NCBI GenBank assembly: GCA_905221605.1
Contig: CAJNDS010002352.1
Coordinates: 1 to 64,000 of the forward strand
Reading direction: 5' to 3'
Source of the DNA: Symbiodinium natans
Taxonomy: Eukaryota > Sar > Dinophyceae > Suessiales > Symbiodiniaceae
Length of the DNA: 64,000 nt
Position numbers and translations under genes: made by a program
Shown here: in pieces, positions 54,111 to 64,000 of the stretch
How positions within the stretch are numbered: the first letter of the stretch is position 1
How the letters are laid out: each line of letters begins with the position of its first letter
The notes under the pieces: model-generated
Seen by the model: the letters and a program-made list of their open reading frames with translations, nothing else
Told to the model about the DNA's origin: nothing
Databases searched by the model: none

Positions 54111-54566
54111 CTGACGGCATCCGGCTTGGAAGCAATCTGGTGTAGAGTACTCGACATGTCAGGGCGACTTGCTACACGAAGCCAACTTCGAACAGAATTC
54201 CAGAATCATGCCGAACACCCCGCCTGTGAAGACCTCCCCACTATATTACACGTGCGTAGACAGCTTGTCCTATGAGACGCGAATGACAGAGTTCGAAAGC
54301 TTTGCTGACACAGTAACGACACCAGGTTACCAGGTTACCAGCAGCTGGCTTGGACGAAAGCTGTCAACTGCCACGTCTGTATGATCTAAGCTCGGCACAA
54401 TGTCGGAGGTCGGTCCTCTCTGGCTGAGCACGAGACAAGTCTAGATTCTGCCTCAGACCCTAACGATGACTGAATCTCCCCCCCTTGTGCTTCAACAGGC
54501 AGCTTTTGTTGACAGCAAGGCTTTGCTTTTACCGTCTTGTGCGGGGTGATTGGCGGTTGCTGAGCG

Positions 54567-57262
54567 TCACACGGGGAAGACGTCATAAGTCCCCAACGTG
54601 ACACCGTTGTGATTGATAGACTCCAAGACAATCTTCTCTTTGCTGATGGTCAAGTCAAAGAACCCATACTGGCTACTCCTTTGCGGAGTCGCATCGCCTT
54701 CCGAGACAATACCTCAGTGAATCGAGAGCAGCTCTCTGCAACGGCACAAAAGGCAGTGTAGAACTGTCTCAACTCAAAGCTTCTGGGGGAGTCTTCAGGC
54801 TACCATAGGTTACGTGAGCAAGACGGGCCTCCACCACCACCAGTGATGAAGCAGGTCATGCCGCCCAGCATCTTCGAGTTGTGGAAGACTTGCTGGGTGT
54901 GCGTATGTCCGGTGACCAGCAGATCAAGCCCAAACTGCTGCCGTAGCCTTTTGTACCACTCGGCCTGAGTGCCACAGGTGAAGTGAGTCACGATAACCTG
55001 CCAGTCAGCAGTTGATGCCTGCAGCTTCTGCTCGACCCAAGGTTTCTGCTCCTTGTTCCATAGATCCCAAAACCATCGAAAGCACTCCGAGAGGTCTTTC
55101 GGTCCGCCCGTCGCGGCGCAAGTGGCTCCTGCCGGATTGTGCAGGCGTCCACAGAGGTTGTGCTCTGGATCCGCGTCGTAGGGCTTCACGTCCATAGCGT
55201 TGCTGTCGATCATCAAAAACCTATAGATCATCAACACTGTTTTCGCGTGCAGAGAGGAAGACTGGGTCAAAAGCAACACCAACATACACATAAACACAAA
55301 GCATGCTCAAGCCTAGCAAGTAACTCGGCAGCAAAGCCCTGATCTGTGTACCTTTTCAGCTGCTCAGCACACGTATTTCTTCAAACTGCTGCTATGGTGA
55401 CTGCTCGTATTCCTGTCACCGACTAGACTAGACTGTTGTTCAGAAGAACTGCCTTGAGACAAAAAAATGATTTAAAAAAAAAAAAACCTGGCAAAGCCGT
55501 GCGAGCCCGAACTTCATGTCCGGGCTGCTCCACGCGTTGCATCCAGTACATCGCCGGTAGCCTCCAGCGATCACTGGCAAAAGTGTAGGCAATCTGCTGA
55601 TCCCAGGCCTCCAAGACAGAGCACTGTGGTGCTTAGAGCTTAGGGCATAAGGGGCCCCAATTTTTGTGGGCACCTTCACCCTACTTTGAAGCCAAAGACA
55701 CAGGCACGAGCCATGCATTTTACACATAGACACAAGTACGTATTCACATGTGCATCTTTGCTTCATTCTCCATCTAGATATAGATATAGATGTAGATATA
55801 GATATAGATTCGATATAGATGTAGATATAGATATATGTACAATCACATATGTATATATTTATTTACTTAGTTATTTATTCATGCATTTATTTATTTATGT
55901 ACTTATTTTTTACAAATTGTGTGTGTGTGTGTGTGCGTGTGTGTGCGTGCGTGCGTGTGCGTGCGCGTGTGTGTGTGTGTGTGCATCTGTATCAAGCAAT
56001 TTTATGTATAGTTGCAAGAAATGAGCGAGGGGACCCAAGCTCTTTGGGGGCACCTTGTTGAACTGGAAGCCACCCAGGTCGTGGTTTCCGAAGACACTGA
56101 GCCAGGGCTTCCCGTCAAGGCCGGGTCCATTGTAGACCTGGGCTTAAAGTTCTGAAGGCGTTTAAGGGTTTAAGGGTTTAAGGGTCCAGGGTTTGGGGTG
56201 TGGGGTTTAGGGTTTAGGGTTGGTTTAAGGTTTAGGGTTTAGGGTTATAAAAAAGACTTCTGACATCTTCTTACTATAGAGCAACCCCCCCACCTGCTCA
56301 AAGATAACATTGAACTGTGCGCGGGTCTGTGGATGGATTTGGCCCATCGGGTGCCCACATTCTGTCTCGATGCCTCCCCAGTAAAAGTTGTCTCCAACAT
56401 TCAGCACGAAGTCGGGATTGCTTTGGGGCGCTCGCTTCTTCATCTGCGTTGCAACCAGCGATTGCGCATGCAGATCAATCTCGGCCTTGAAATGGCAGTT
56501 TGCTGGGCAGACGCCCGTGGCACCCATGCAAGCTGTCATGTCTTTCGTGGTGCAGCCCGCACCTCGATGTCTAGCCATCGTGTGCGGGCCTGGCGTATGG
56601 CCACCACGGTACTGGATGATGGCTTTGGGTGCCCCAGAGCCAACACCGATCAGGGATCCCCAGTCGCCAATGGCGAAGATATGCTTGAGATCAGTCCCAG
56701 CAACTCTCATCGTCTCCCAAGCGGCCCCATTGTGGGTCTTCACGCTGGCAGGAGGGTCAAGCCCACCGCGGCGTGAAAGCACTGTGCTTGCGGGTGGACC
56801 GTGGTACGATGGGGGGCTGGGCATGACAGGCGGCTGGTACATCGGATTGTAAGGTGGCGGACTGGGCATGACAGGCGGCTGGTACATTGGATTGTAAGGC
56901 GGCGGGCTCGGCGGCTGGTACATGGGGTTGTACATGGGGTTGTACATGGGAGGCATGGGAGGGGGTGCGTAATTAGTTTGGGGATGCTGCTGCGCGCACT
57001 GCGGCAGCCAGGGGTAGATCATGCAAAGGTATGGCTGACGCTCCTCGTCAGCGGCCAACTCTGAGTCGGCGAGCATGTGCGCCTCCTGTTCCAACGTGTC
57101 CTCCGCCTCCGCACTCAGCTTCTTTCCACGAAGCTGCATGGCAACGAGGCTGCACGATGAGCCCGATGTATCCACCGTGCAGTCATCCTCGACGAGCATG
57201 TCGGCATCCATTGCCACTGCAGCCAGCATGTGGAACACAAGCGCCGACCATGACGACCACAT
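54567..57262 (-). CDS. Purple acid phosphatase (metallophosphoesterase), five exons
   Basis: Hydrolyses phosphate monoesters with a two-metal centre; probably secreted or vacuolar. Exons: 56294-57262, 56054-56137, 55529-55608, 54829-55220, 54567-54712, giving 556 residues. Start at 57262 gives a signal peptide ([20 protein letters not shown]). Then come an acidic pro-region, a Pro/Tyr-rich linker with YNPMYQPP repeats, and the catalytic domain: [23 protein letters not shown] and GHTH, which supply the usual Asp, Asp, Tyr, Asn and three His metal ligands. The end reads [20 protein letters not shown] then VFPV and stop. Introns: 56138-56293 (GT), 55609-56053 (GT), 55221-55528 (GC, least certain), 54713-54828 (GC); all end AG before G. 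The enzyme could scavenge organic phosphate. Confidence 0.85.
55770..55986. repeat. TAGATA and GT microsatellites in PAP intron
   Basis: (TAGATA)n at 55774-55835, (TTTA)-like at 55855-55910 and (GT/GC)n at 55920-55983, all in intron 55609-56053. Confidence 0.9.
56160..56248. repeat. Telomere-like repeat in PAP intron 1
   Basis: Degenerate TTTAGGG/TTTAAGG units fill more than half of the 156-bp intron 56138-56293. Confidence 0.9.
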
Positions 57263-57439
57263 GTCGGCGAAAGAGAGCAGCGCTTTTCTTCGAAAGGGTA
57301 GTAAAAGAGTAAAGAACGAATTTGAGCCCACAGAACCTTCGGGTCGCTCAACTTCAACTCGCTTCGATAGGGCCCAAGTGGACCTAAGCATCGCCCTCGG
57401 CACCCTAGGTAGAAGAAAAGCAAAAACTTCTGAACATGT

Positions 57440-58110
57440 CTGTGGAAGCCAAAAGCAAAGACAAGTTGGCCCGCGCAACCCCAAGACACAAAGGCCATGA
57501 CCCAAATCTAGAACATCACACCACGTCGCCGCTCCTTCGGCGAAGCGTTCGGCGCAGAGCGCCAGCTGTGCGGGCGACAGCCCCTGCAGCGAGACGCTCA
57601 GCAGCGGCTGGGCCTCGAACACGAAGAGCCGCGGAAATTGATGCTTGTAAGGTTTCTTCGGAGCTTGGATAAGTTTAGACTTTTTAAATGGTTCAGATGG
57701 TTTTGGAAATGTCTCGGGGGCACTGCGGTTTGGAAGTTTGCCGGGCTTCGGGGTTTAGGGCCGGGCGATGTCCGTCACAAAGTCGAAGCAGCACCCATTT
57801 AAGGCGCCCGCGCTGTCCAACAGCTCCTCATCAACCGACCTCTCGGCACCGTGGACTTAGGGTGCAAACAACGAAATGCCAAGCGCCGGAACTGAAGACT
57901 GAACCTTCCAGCCTTCAAACCTTATAGGGATTATAGAGGGAAGAAGATGAAGGGTCCCTTCTAGGGGTCCCTCCTTGTACCCCTTAAAACTGTAGGCTTC
58001 CTATCTGCCTCTGGCTGTCTTGATGCTGGGCTCGGCGCTTGGCAGGAGCTCCTTCCGAAGCTGGCGGTCCTGGCGAGGATTTTGCTCCCAAGGGCGGATT
58101 GTGGAACCAC
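57440..58110 (-). CDS. Exons of a minus-strand gene upstream of PAP
   Basis: About 58000-58100 (EQNPRQDRQLRKELLPSAEP), 57762-57860 (AERSVDEELLDSAGALNGCC then FDFVTDIA) and about 57490-57640 (LFVFEAQPLLSVSLQGLSPA, QLALCAERFAEGAATWCDV). The LSPAQLALCAERFAEGA segment has the look of FASTK/OPR-type helical repeats, but the match is weak. The last exon is in the same frame as the PAP start region without a clear boundary. Confidence 0.4.
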
Positions 58111-58115
58111 TTCAC

Positions 58116-58170
58116 CCTAAACCCTAAACCCTAAACCCTAAACCCTAAACCCTAAACCCTAAACCCTAAA
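58116..58170. repeat. CCCTAAA array
   Basis: About eight units on the plus strand, 120 bp from an array of opposite polarity. Confidence 0.95.
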
Positions 58171-58292
58171 AAACTCCGAAACCCCCTAAAAACTCCAAAG
58201 CTGTGTCTGCACTTCCTGGGGCCGATGGCGACGACCGGGCGCTGTCCGCAACTGCAAGGGGCACCGGAATCCCAGAGCGTCGCACAACGAAA

Positions 58293-58526
58293 GGGTTTAG
58301 GGTTTAGGGTTTACGGTTTAGGGTTTAGGGTTTAGGGTTTTAGGGTTTAGGGTTTAGGGTTTAGGGTTTAGGGTTTAGGGTTTAGGGTTTAGGGTTTAGG
58401 GTTTAGGGTTTAGGGTTTAGGGTTTAGGGTTTAGGGTTTAGGGTTTAGGGTTTAGGGTTTAGGGTTTAGGGTTTAGGGTTTAGGGTTTAGGGTTTAGGGT
58501 TTAGGGTTTAGGGTTTAGGGTTTAGC
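58293..58526. repeat. TTTAGGG array, longest in the window
   Basis: About 33 units with only a few variants (TTTACGG, one TTTTAGGG). Confidence 0.97.
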
Positions 58527-58639
58527 CCCAAAGCCTGCCCGCTGCAGCGCATCCCAGCCTTCAAGGGCCTCACAGGAATCTGAGGCTTTCACCCCAGTCG
58601 GCACAGAAAGCGCCACAAAAATCTTAGGGCGGTCTAGGC

Positions 58640-59100
58640 TGTTTCATTTTTTGGAGAAAATTGAAGTCCCAGGGTGGTTCGGGTTATGACTTGTTCACAA
58701 GCTTCGGGCTTCTCGCGCGCCTGCGCGACGCGGGCGCCCCGCTGGTTCCTTCGGAAGCGCTCGTCAGGATTCCATGGGGCCTTGCTCAGGCACAGCAGAC
58801 CGCGCACCCTGAACACACCACAGCTATGATTCACTGTCACCATTTTTCCTCATGAGCCATTGCTGTTCATGTCAAGAATTAGACGCCAACAGCCATTATG
58901 ATTGAGCACTCAATAGGGCGCCGACGAAGTAGGGCACCTCTTGACTCGGCACTCTCAGAACGATGGCAGAAGACGACGTGGCGACGTCTCTTGGCTGCGC
59001 GGCCTCGGGCCCACCACTGGCAGAGTCCATCTTGCGGGTCACGGCGTTGTACCACCACCTCCTCGGACGATTCCAAGAGCAACTCCAAGCGAAACTCCGA
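58640..59100 (-). CDS. Exon-like stretches of unknown minus-strand gene
   Basis: About 58915-59050 (DSASGGPEAAQPRDVATSSS, AIVLRVPSQEVPYFVGALL) and 58690-58810 (LLCLSKAPWNPDERFRRNQR). Frames are open but both strands compete. They may be 3' exons of the PP2C-like gene. Confidence 0.25.
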
Positions 59101-59103
59101 GAG

Positions 59104-59197
59104 GGTTTAGGGTTTAGGGTTTAAGGTTTAGGGTTTAGGGTTTAGGGTTTAGGGTTTAGGGTTTAGGGTTTAGGGTTTAGGGTTTAGGGTTTAGGGT
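59104..59197. repeat. TTTAGGG array
   Basis: About 13 units. Confidence 0.95.
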
Positions 59198-59339
59198 CCC
59201 AAATCGCACGGCCAAACGAAGCCTCTGAATGCCTCTGGAGTTGTGAAAGCTAGGCTCCTCTTTCGTGGAACTGCGGGGCCATCCCCCTCCTCCTGCGCGA
59301 AACACTCAGCCCTAAACCCTCAACCCTAAACCCTTATGC

Positions 59340-60240
59340 CAGGTCGAATGCTCACAAACATCGAACTTTGTCGTGCGCGCCGCCTCCTCGATGACATCAT
59401 CCACAACAGCTTGATCTTGGCTGACTGCCACCACCTAGGCATGTTGTGGTGTCCATGGCGGCTTAAGGATTCAACGGCAGCGCCTGAAAGCTATCATCGA
59501 CCTCCTCCCTGGGTTCCTGGAACAATCACGTGTGGTAGTAGGACACGCATCCGGGGCAATGAAGTCCTCCGGCCCATCAGCCGATGGCACCTGGGCCATA
59601 GGCAGTTCAGCGCATGTGGTCAGTTCGACCTGTCAAAAGCAGGCTTCTGCTGATCTTGGCCCATCACGGCTTCTTCGTGATGCTCCTGCGGGTTTCAAAG
59701 GCGGCGGTCCTAACCTGCTTTGAACCAGGCAACCACCTTCATCTCAGGCTGGCCTACTACAGTCACATCTCACTACACTACGAAGGAGATCCTCGCCAGT
59801 GTACAGGAGGCGTGAGACCAGCTGTGGCTCGGCAAAGGCCGGCATAGTCGACACGGTGTCCTGGCCGCACACTGGAATGTCAGGGTATGTCAAGTTTAGA
59901 GTTTGGGGGTTTTGGAGCCACAGTTTAAGGTTTTTCTTGCAAAAAATCTTAGGGACCGTCTGGTGTTCCTCGACAGGCAGAGTGTCAGGGCGCAGGCCCT
60001 GCAGGCTAGTCACCACTTCCTGTCCCAGGGCCTCGAGTGACCGCAAGGAGCCGCGACAAGAAAGAAGCAACACATCCTCCGGTGCGGCCTCGTACAAGGC
60101 TGGCTCCGCAACCTCAGCAGGCGCTCCCCTACCCCTCTGCACGCACAGTCCCGTGACACAACGGAGTGCAAAACTGCCTTGGCCTCTCACTGCCAAGTGC
60201 TGTGCAGCCCGCATGGTTGGACACAGGAACCGCATCTGGC
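59340..60240 (-). CDS. PP2C-like phosphatase relative, probably inactive
   Basis: Exon 59957 to about 60250 reads AAQHLAVRGQGSFALRCVTG, then AEVAEPALYEAAPEDVLLLS and CRGSLRSLEALGQEVVTSLQ. This follows the PP2C order (R-L-A-x-S-R-A-x-G-D-F, A-E-P-x-x, D-x-F-L-x-L-A-x-D-G, Q-E-V-V), but the metal-binding Asp of GDF is Ser and that of the DG motif is Arg. Intron 59861-59956 starts GT and ends AG before G; exon 59744-59860 encodes DTVSTMPAFAEPQLVSRLLY then TGEDLLRSVV and reaches a stop. Possible further exons at 59535-59600 and 59340-59440. An active PP2C would dephosphorylate Ser/Thr; this one may be a pseudophosphatase. Confidence 0.35.
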
Positions 60241-60414
60241 TACCGGGTACCTGCCCAGTACAGTGTCGCTAGCAGGCAGTAAAGACAGTCCCGTCTGACA
60301 AGTGCAGGCCTTGTCCCTCAGGGCCATCCAGAACTCAATCGGTGCCTGGACAATCCAAACTGCATTACTGCCCCTTGCAGCATTTACAATGCGATGCAAC
60401 ACAATGCAATGCAA

Positions 60415-60990
60415 AACACACACACACACACACACATGCATATGTGTGTGTATATGTGTACATATATATATATATATATCATATGTTTCGTTGTTTTCGT
60501 TTTTTATTCATACAGGTACATAAATATGTACGTGCATATGCACATGTACGGACACATGCACATGCACATACACATGCACATACACATACACGTACACATA
60601 CACACATACACATACACGTACACATACACGTACACATACACGGATGCGTGCAAACATACAGAAACACATGAGCACATACACATATGCATACGGATTACAT
60701 ATGTATATTTGCATTTATACATATAAACACATGTACATATAAACAAAAACATTCACACATATATATATATATACATATACACAGACTCATATGAAAGTCA
60801 TATGTAGTCATATGTATACTGTGAATGTGTAGACGTGCGCGTATATGTATATGCTAATTACGTGCATGTGTCTGTGCTATTCTCTATTTATATATAGCAT
60901 CTGTGTCTCTGTGTGTGCGTGCGTGCGTGCGTGTATGTGTGTGGCAGATATGCGTGTGTGTGTGTGTGTGTGTGTGTCTAAATATACATA
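60415..60990. repeat. CA/TG and ACATAC microsatellite region
   Basis: (CA)n at 60415-60436, (TA)n at 60462-60480, a long ACACATGCACATAC/ACGTACACATAC run at 60520-60640 and (GT)n runs at 60903-60977. The open frames here are low-complexity and not genes. Confidence 0.95.
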
Positions 60991-61111
60991 TGTGTAATTG
61001 TGTAGAAATGCGAAGTATACGCATAGTTGCACAAATTTGGCACACGCAGAGGCACATGAGAACCAAGCATGTGAAAGTGCTTTCTTCATACCGTATCCCC
61101 TTCTACGTACA

Positions 61112-61185
61112 CGCAGCCTCAAACGGCTCGTTCAGCTCTGCGAAGGCCGTCAGCACCTCGGCCACTGAGCCGAAGGCGGACTCCT
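61112..61185 (-). CDS. Short exon-like stretch
   Basis: CAG before GAGTCC, then ESAFGSVAEVLTAFAELNEP and FEAA. Protein-like but isolated; could be a 5' exon of the PP2C-like gene. Between 61190 and 62480 I see no gene I can support. Confidence 0.25.
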
Positions 61186-62507
61186 GCAAGGCGTCTCAGC
61201 GCGTTCGTGGCTGTAAAAGCTCTCACACTGCAGACCACAACAGCTGCAGAATTGCCGATTGCGCATCTTCGGCTTCAGAGATTCAGTCCGCTAGACGAGG
61301 CTGCACACACTCATCACACCCGACGTCGGAAGATTAGCTACTTGAGTTTCGCCCTGTCATATGCATGGTTATTATCCAAAAAGGAACCATTTGAGCATTT
61401 CCCTCAAAAGGGTACACCCCGAATAGAGCATAATCCCCTCTACAGGGACCCCCTAAAGCCTGAACCCTAGGCCCAGGACTCCGCTCTGCCCAGCTTGGCA
61501 AGAGTGTCTTGAGTCTTGGATGAACCTATGAGTTGGGTTTTCAAGAGATGCATGTTGGGAATGTTCACAGATCGCCTTTTTCTGGGCTTCAATGTGTTTC
61601 GAGCAGTTGGAGAAGGCATGAAGAACGTTTCGTTGATACTAAACCGTTGAAGACGGTGTTAAGAGGGTTTGCGGAGAAGTTTTCCAAGGGTGTCAATGTT
61701 TGAAGGAGGGTTCGCAGGACATAGGAATGACATCACGACAAGCTTGAAGAATGCCCCGCCCCCTCCATTTCCAACGAAAACTCCGGCGGGGGCTCATGAT
61801 GTTCGGAGGACACTCTTCGAGGGAAGCAATGGCAGGTTCACAGCCTCCACACCCCTCCCCCAACTGCAAACATGTTATGAATATTGATGGAGGGCCCCCA
61901 AGAGCGCTGAAACAGCGTTGCATCTGCTCTTGTCCGCGTTTTCGCGTGTCCGCATGATCACGTGGCCGGTAGTCCAGGTGTCCCATGTGCTTACGAGCGT
62001 TCCGAACACTCTTTCGCGCCTTGGGAAGATCCGCGGTAGACCGCCCACGCAAGCACGAGAGCCTGGCCCTCCACCAAGACACCCACAAGGCTGGCGGTCT
62101 CTTATCGCAAACCGATACTGCTGACCCGGTTCCAGCAAAGAGGTGTCTGGGTGTATGGTGGCAGACAGGCTGCCGGGGGGCAGAATTCCGGCTGGAGGGT
62201 GGTTGTAGATATCGCACGGGGCTGTCTGTCCCGGTGATGAAAGTTACCCGATGGAGCTTCTTCTACGACTGGGTCTGCAGCCATGGCGTGTTCGTGCCTT
62301 CGTCCAAGCGCATCTGCAGGCGTTCGCGTGTTTTCGCATGTTCGCATTTGTGCACGCCGCGTGTTCGCATGTCCGCGCGTTCGCACATTGAGGCCACATA
62401 GCATGCATCATTGAGGTGAGGGTATGGTATTGTGTTGTATTGTTCTTGACACAGAAGTTGCCATCCCTAACCAGCTCTGCTGAGAGCTACTTACAACAGA
62501 AGCAGAA

Positions 62508-64000
62508 CTGTTTGTGGCTTGCATCCCCAACGTCCTCGATTCGCTCCAGCAGGACCGAATTCACTGCTTTGAGCATTTCGGAGTCCTTGCAGTCAAGAGC
62601 CCCAAGGGCGCATCCAGGCGTTTTTTTGGGTGTAGTGAAACAACCCTAAACCCTAAACCCTAAACCCTAAACCCTAAACGTCACTGCTCCTTGAAGTGCA
62701 AACTGGCGAACGCCTTGCATAGAACGGCCAAGGTCTGAGGGTCTGCAGCCATTGACCCGTACCTGCCCAGAGCTGTATGGGTAGTTCTCTAAATTGGGGT
62801 CCCCTCTTTTTGGGTCCCTTATATAGTATGGCACCCTTTATATAAGGGCACCCAAAAAAAACCCTAATTTCGAGCGCTACCCATACAAGGGCTTCGGGAG
62901 TTTAGAATTTGAACAACAGCTTGATGGTCTATGGATATGTTGATGGCACCATGTACTTGGCAAGTCTTCCCCGCCTGTCGGTGTCTTCCACGGTGGTGTA
63001 AGGCTGCTCACGCAAGAGGCGGGTTACATGCTTGGCAAAGGCTTCGAGCATCAGCTCACTCACACCTCACCAGAGGAAAAACTTTGCTCTAGCGTTCGAT
63101 GCACAAGAAGCTTCGTAGGCACGCATGTCAGATCTGAAACACTCGGGCTGAGGCAGTTGAAGTGCGCATACGCATTCAAGATCACAGCCGCTTCCACCAG
63201 CGACAACTTGTCAACATCCTCAATCAATTCCTTTGCTGACCATGGTATGGTTTCGTAAGGTTCTCCTCTACGACTAACTTGTGCATGAGGGACAGAAACG
63301 ACCTCAAGCGCAAGATTTGAGGTGTGGAGTCAGCTCAACGCGATCGTGCTCCTAAGGCCCTAAACCCCAGGATTCCTGAAACCCTGAACCTTTAGGAGCT
63401 ACTTCGGCTGCGTCCACCAGCTTCAAGTTGACCGAGCCGGAAAACCTTCTCGTGTGAACGTGCTTCAAGAAGCAGGAGCCCTACCCCCGAACTGATGTTC
63501 TGACCCCTTCCACGTCTGCACCCTGTGCGTGTGCACATAAACATGGGGCCGCAGAAGCTTAGCAGCTGAGTCTCTCGAGAGATCGTCTTCATCAGGTGGG
63601 TGTGGCGGTGGTTTGCAGTCAAGAGCGTGTCCAGGATCACTGCCAGGTCACCTCAGGCTAAGCCAACCCCACCCCCAAAAAATGAACCGTTACATGCAAC
63701 AGCGCAGCCTCACTCCCTCAAGCTTTTTGGTGGTTCCTCCTGGCCCCCTTGGCAGACCCACCTACGTCCATAATGTCGCGCAGCTGGACTGTCCGCTCGG
63801 CGACCTGCCAGCATGTAGGAAATCAAGAACGCGTCAAGGTACACACGCATGAAGTGTAAGGCAATGTTCAAGCCTGCTGCCAAAAGACTTTGTCCTGCAG
63901 GCATTCCACTTGTTCAGCAGCTGGCAAAATCCCAACACGGCACTGCATTTGACTGCAGAAGTGTGTAGATGGGGGGCGGATCTGATACAAGAATTGGGTC
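62508..64000 (-). CDS. FASTK/RAP-type helical-repeat protein, partial (runs off right edge)
   Basis: Minus-strand exon-like stretches in order: 63773-63815 (VAERTVQLRDIMDV), 63595-63645 (DLAVILDTLLTANHRH), 63397-63460 (VNLKLVDAAEVA), 63127-63237 (LIEDVDKLSLVEAAVILNAY then AHFNC), 62928-63054 (ELMLEAFAKHVTRLLREQPY), 62686-62773 (RYGSMAADPQTLAVLCKAFA) and 62508-62612 (DSEMLKAVNSVLLERIEDVG). The helix pairs such as LSLVEAAVILNAYAHF resemble repeats of FASTK/RAP proteins, which act on organelle RNA and are numerous in dinoflagellates (family knowledge). The 5' end lies beyond the window. Joins were not all checked. Confidence 0.4.
62642..62679. repeat. CCCTAAA array in a likely intron
   Basis: Five to six units between two exon-like stretches of the helical-repeat gene. 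Confidence 0.95.
62774..62887. mobile_element. Foldback element in a likely intron
   Basis: Inverted arms TGTATGGGTAG...AAATTGGGGT...TTTTTGGGTCCCTTATATA and its complement end at 62887 (CTACCCATACA). It falls between two exon-like stretches of the helical-repeat gene. Confidence 0.65.

Noticed and set aside
52539-54275. Series of 184-codon open frames
   Set aside because: They repeat with the 446-bp satellite, change frame at each unit and have no protein-like features.

Overview
The window looks like nuclear DNA of a photosynthetic dinoflagellate. The evidence is a light-harvesting chlorophyll a-c protein encoded as a multi-module polyprotein; introns that mostly start with GC (some GT, one GA) and end AG before a G; TTTAGGG telomere-type repeats scattered through the sequence; and recognisable genes nearly all on one strand (minus). 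There are no operons, ribosome binding sites or CRISPR arrays. The species is not identified. I had no database search; functions come from motifs, and exon joins were worked out by hand from reading frame and splice signals.

Layout. 1-11.7 kb: one minus-strand LHC polyprotein gene with seven near-identical three-exon modules (repeat period 1.33-1.36 kb), an intron-richer 5' module and a short C-terminal tail whose stop codon lies in telomere-type repeat. 11.7-13.1 kb: telomere-type arrays, a foldback (MITE-like) element and an exon-like island. 13.1-21.9 kb: an 8.85-kb LTR retroelement on the plus strand, inserted into a telomere-type array. It has 287-bp LTRs differing at one base, a primer site matching the anticodon arm of initiator tRNA-Met, a polypurine tract, and ORFs with WW-like, S1-like and six CCCH zinc-finger domains but no recognisable reverse transcriptase or integrase. 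22-31 kb: telomere-type arrays with exon-like pieces, including Armadillo-like exons and a cytochrome b561-like membrane protein. 31.5-34.8 kb: an EF-hand pair gene whose 2.4-kb intron holds satellite DNA bounded by inverted repeats. 35-41 kb: small exon clusters, a 0.9-kb trinucleotide/9-mer simple repeat, an acidic protein and a Lys/Ala-rich protein. 42.4-46.1 kb: an intronless secreted cysteine-rich repeat protein (about 28 motifs, 507-bp DNA repeat). 46-54 kb: scattered exons and a 446-bp satellite. 54.6-57.3 kb: a complete five-exon purple acid phosphatase gene. 57.4-64 kb: further minus-strand exons, among them a PP2C-like protein that seems to lack metal-binding residues and a FASTK/RAP-type helical-repeat gene running off the right edge.

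The genes do not form an evident pathway. What ties the window together is genome architecture: tandem amplification inside genes, one-directional gene order, and introns filled with telomere-type repeats, foldback elements and satellites. The best candidates for undescribed biology are the cysteine-rich repeat protein, the gag-only zinc-finger LTR element in telomeric repeat, and the introns built from telomere-type repeat.
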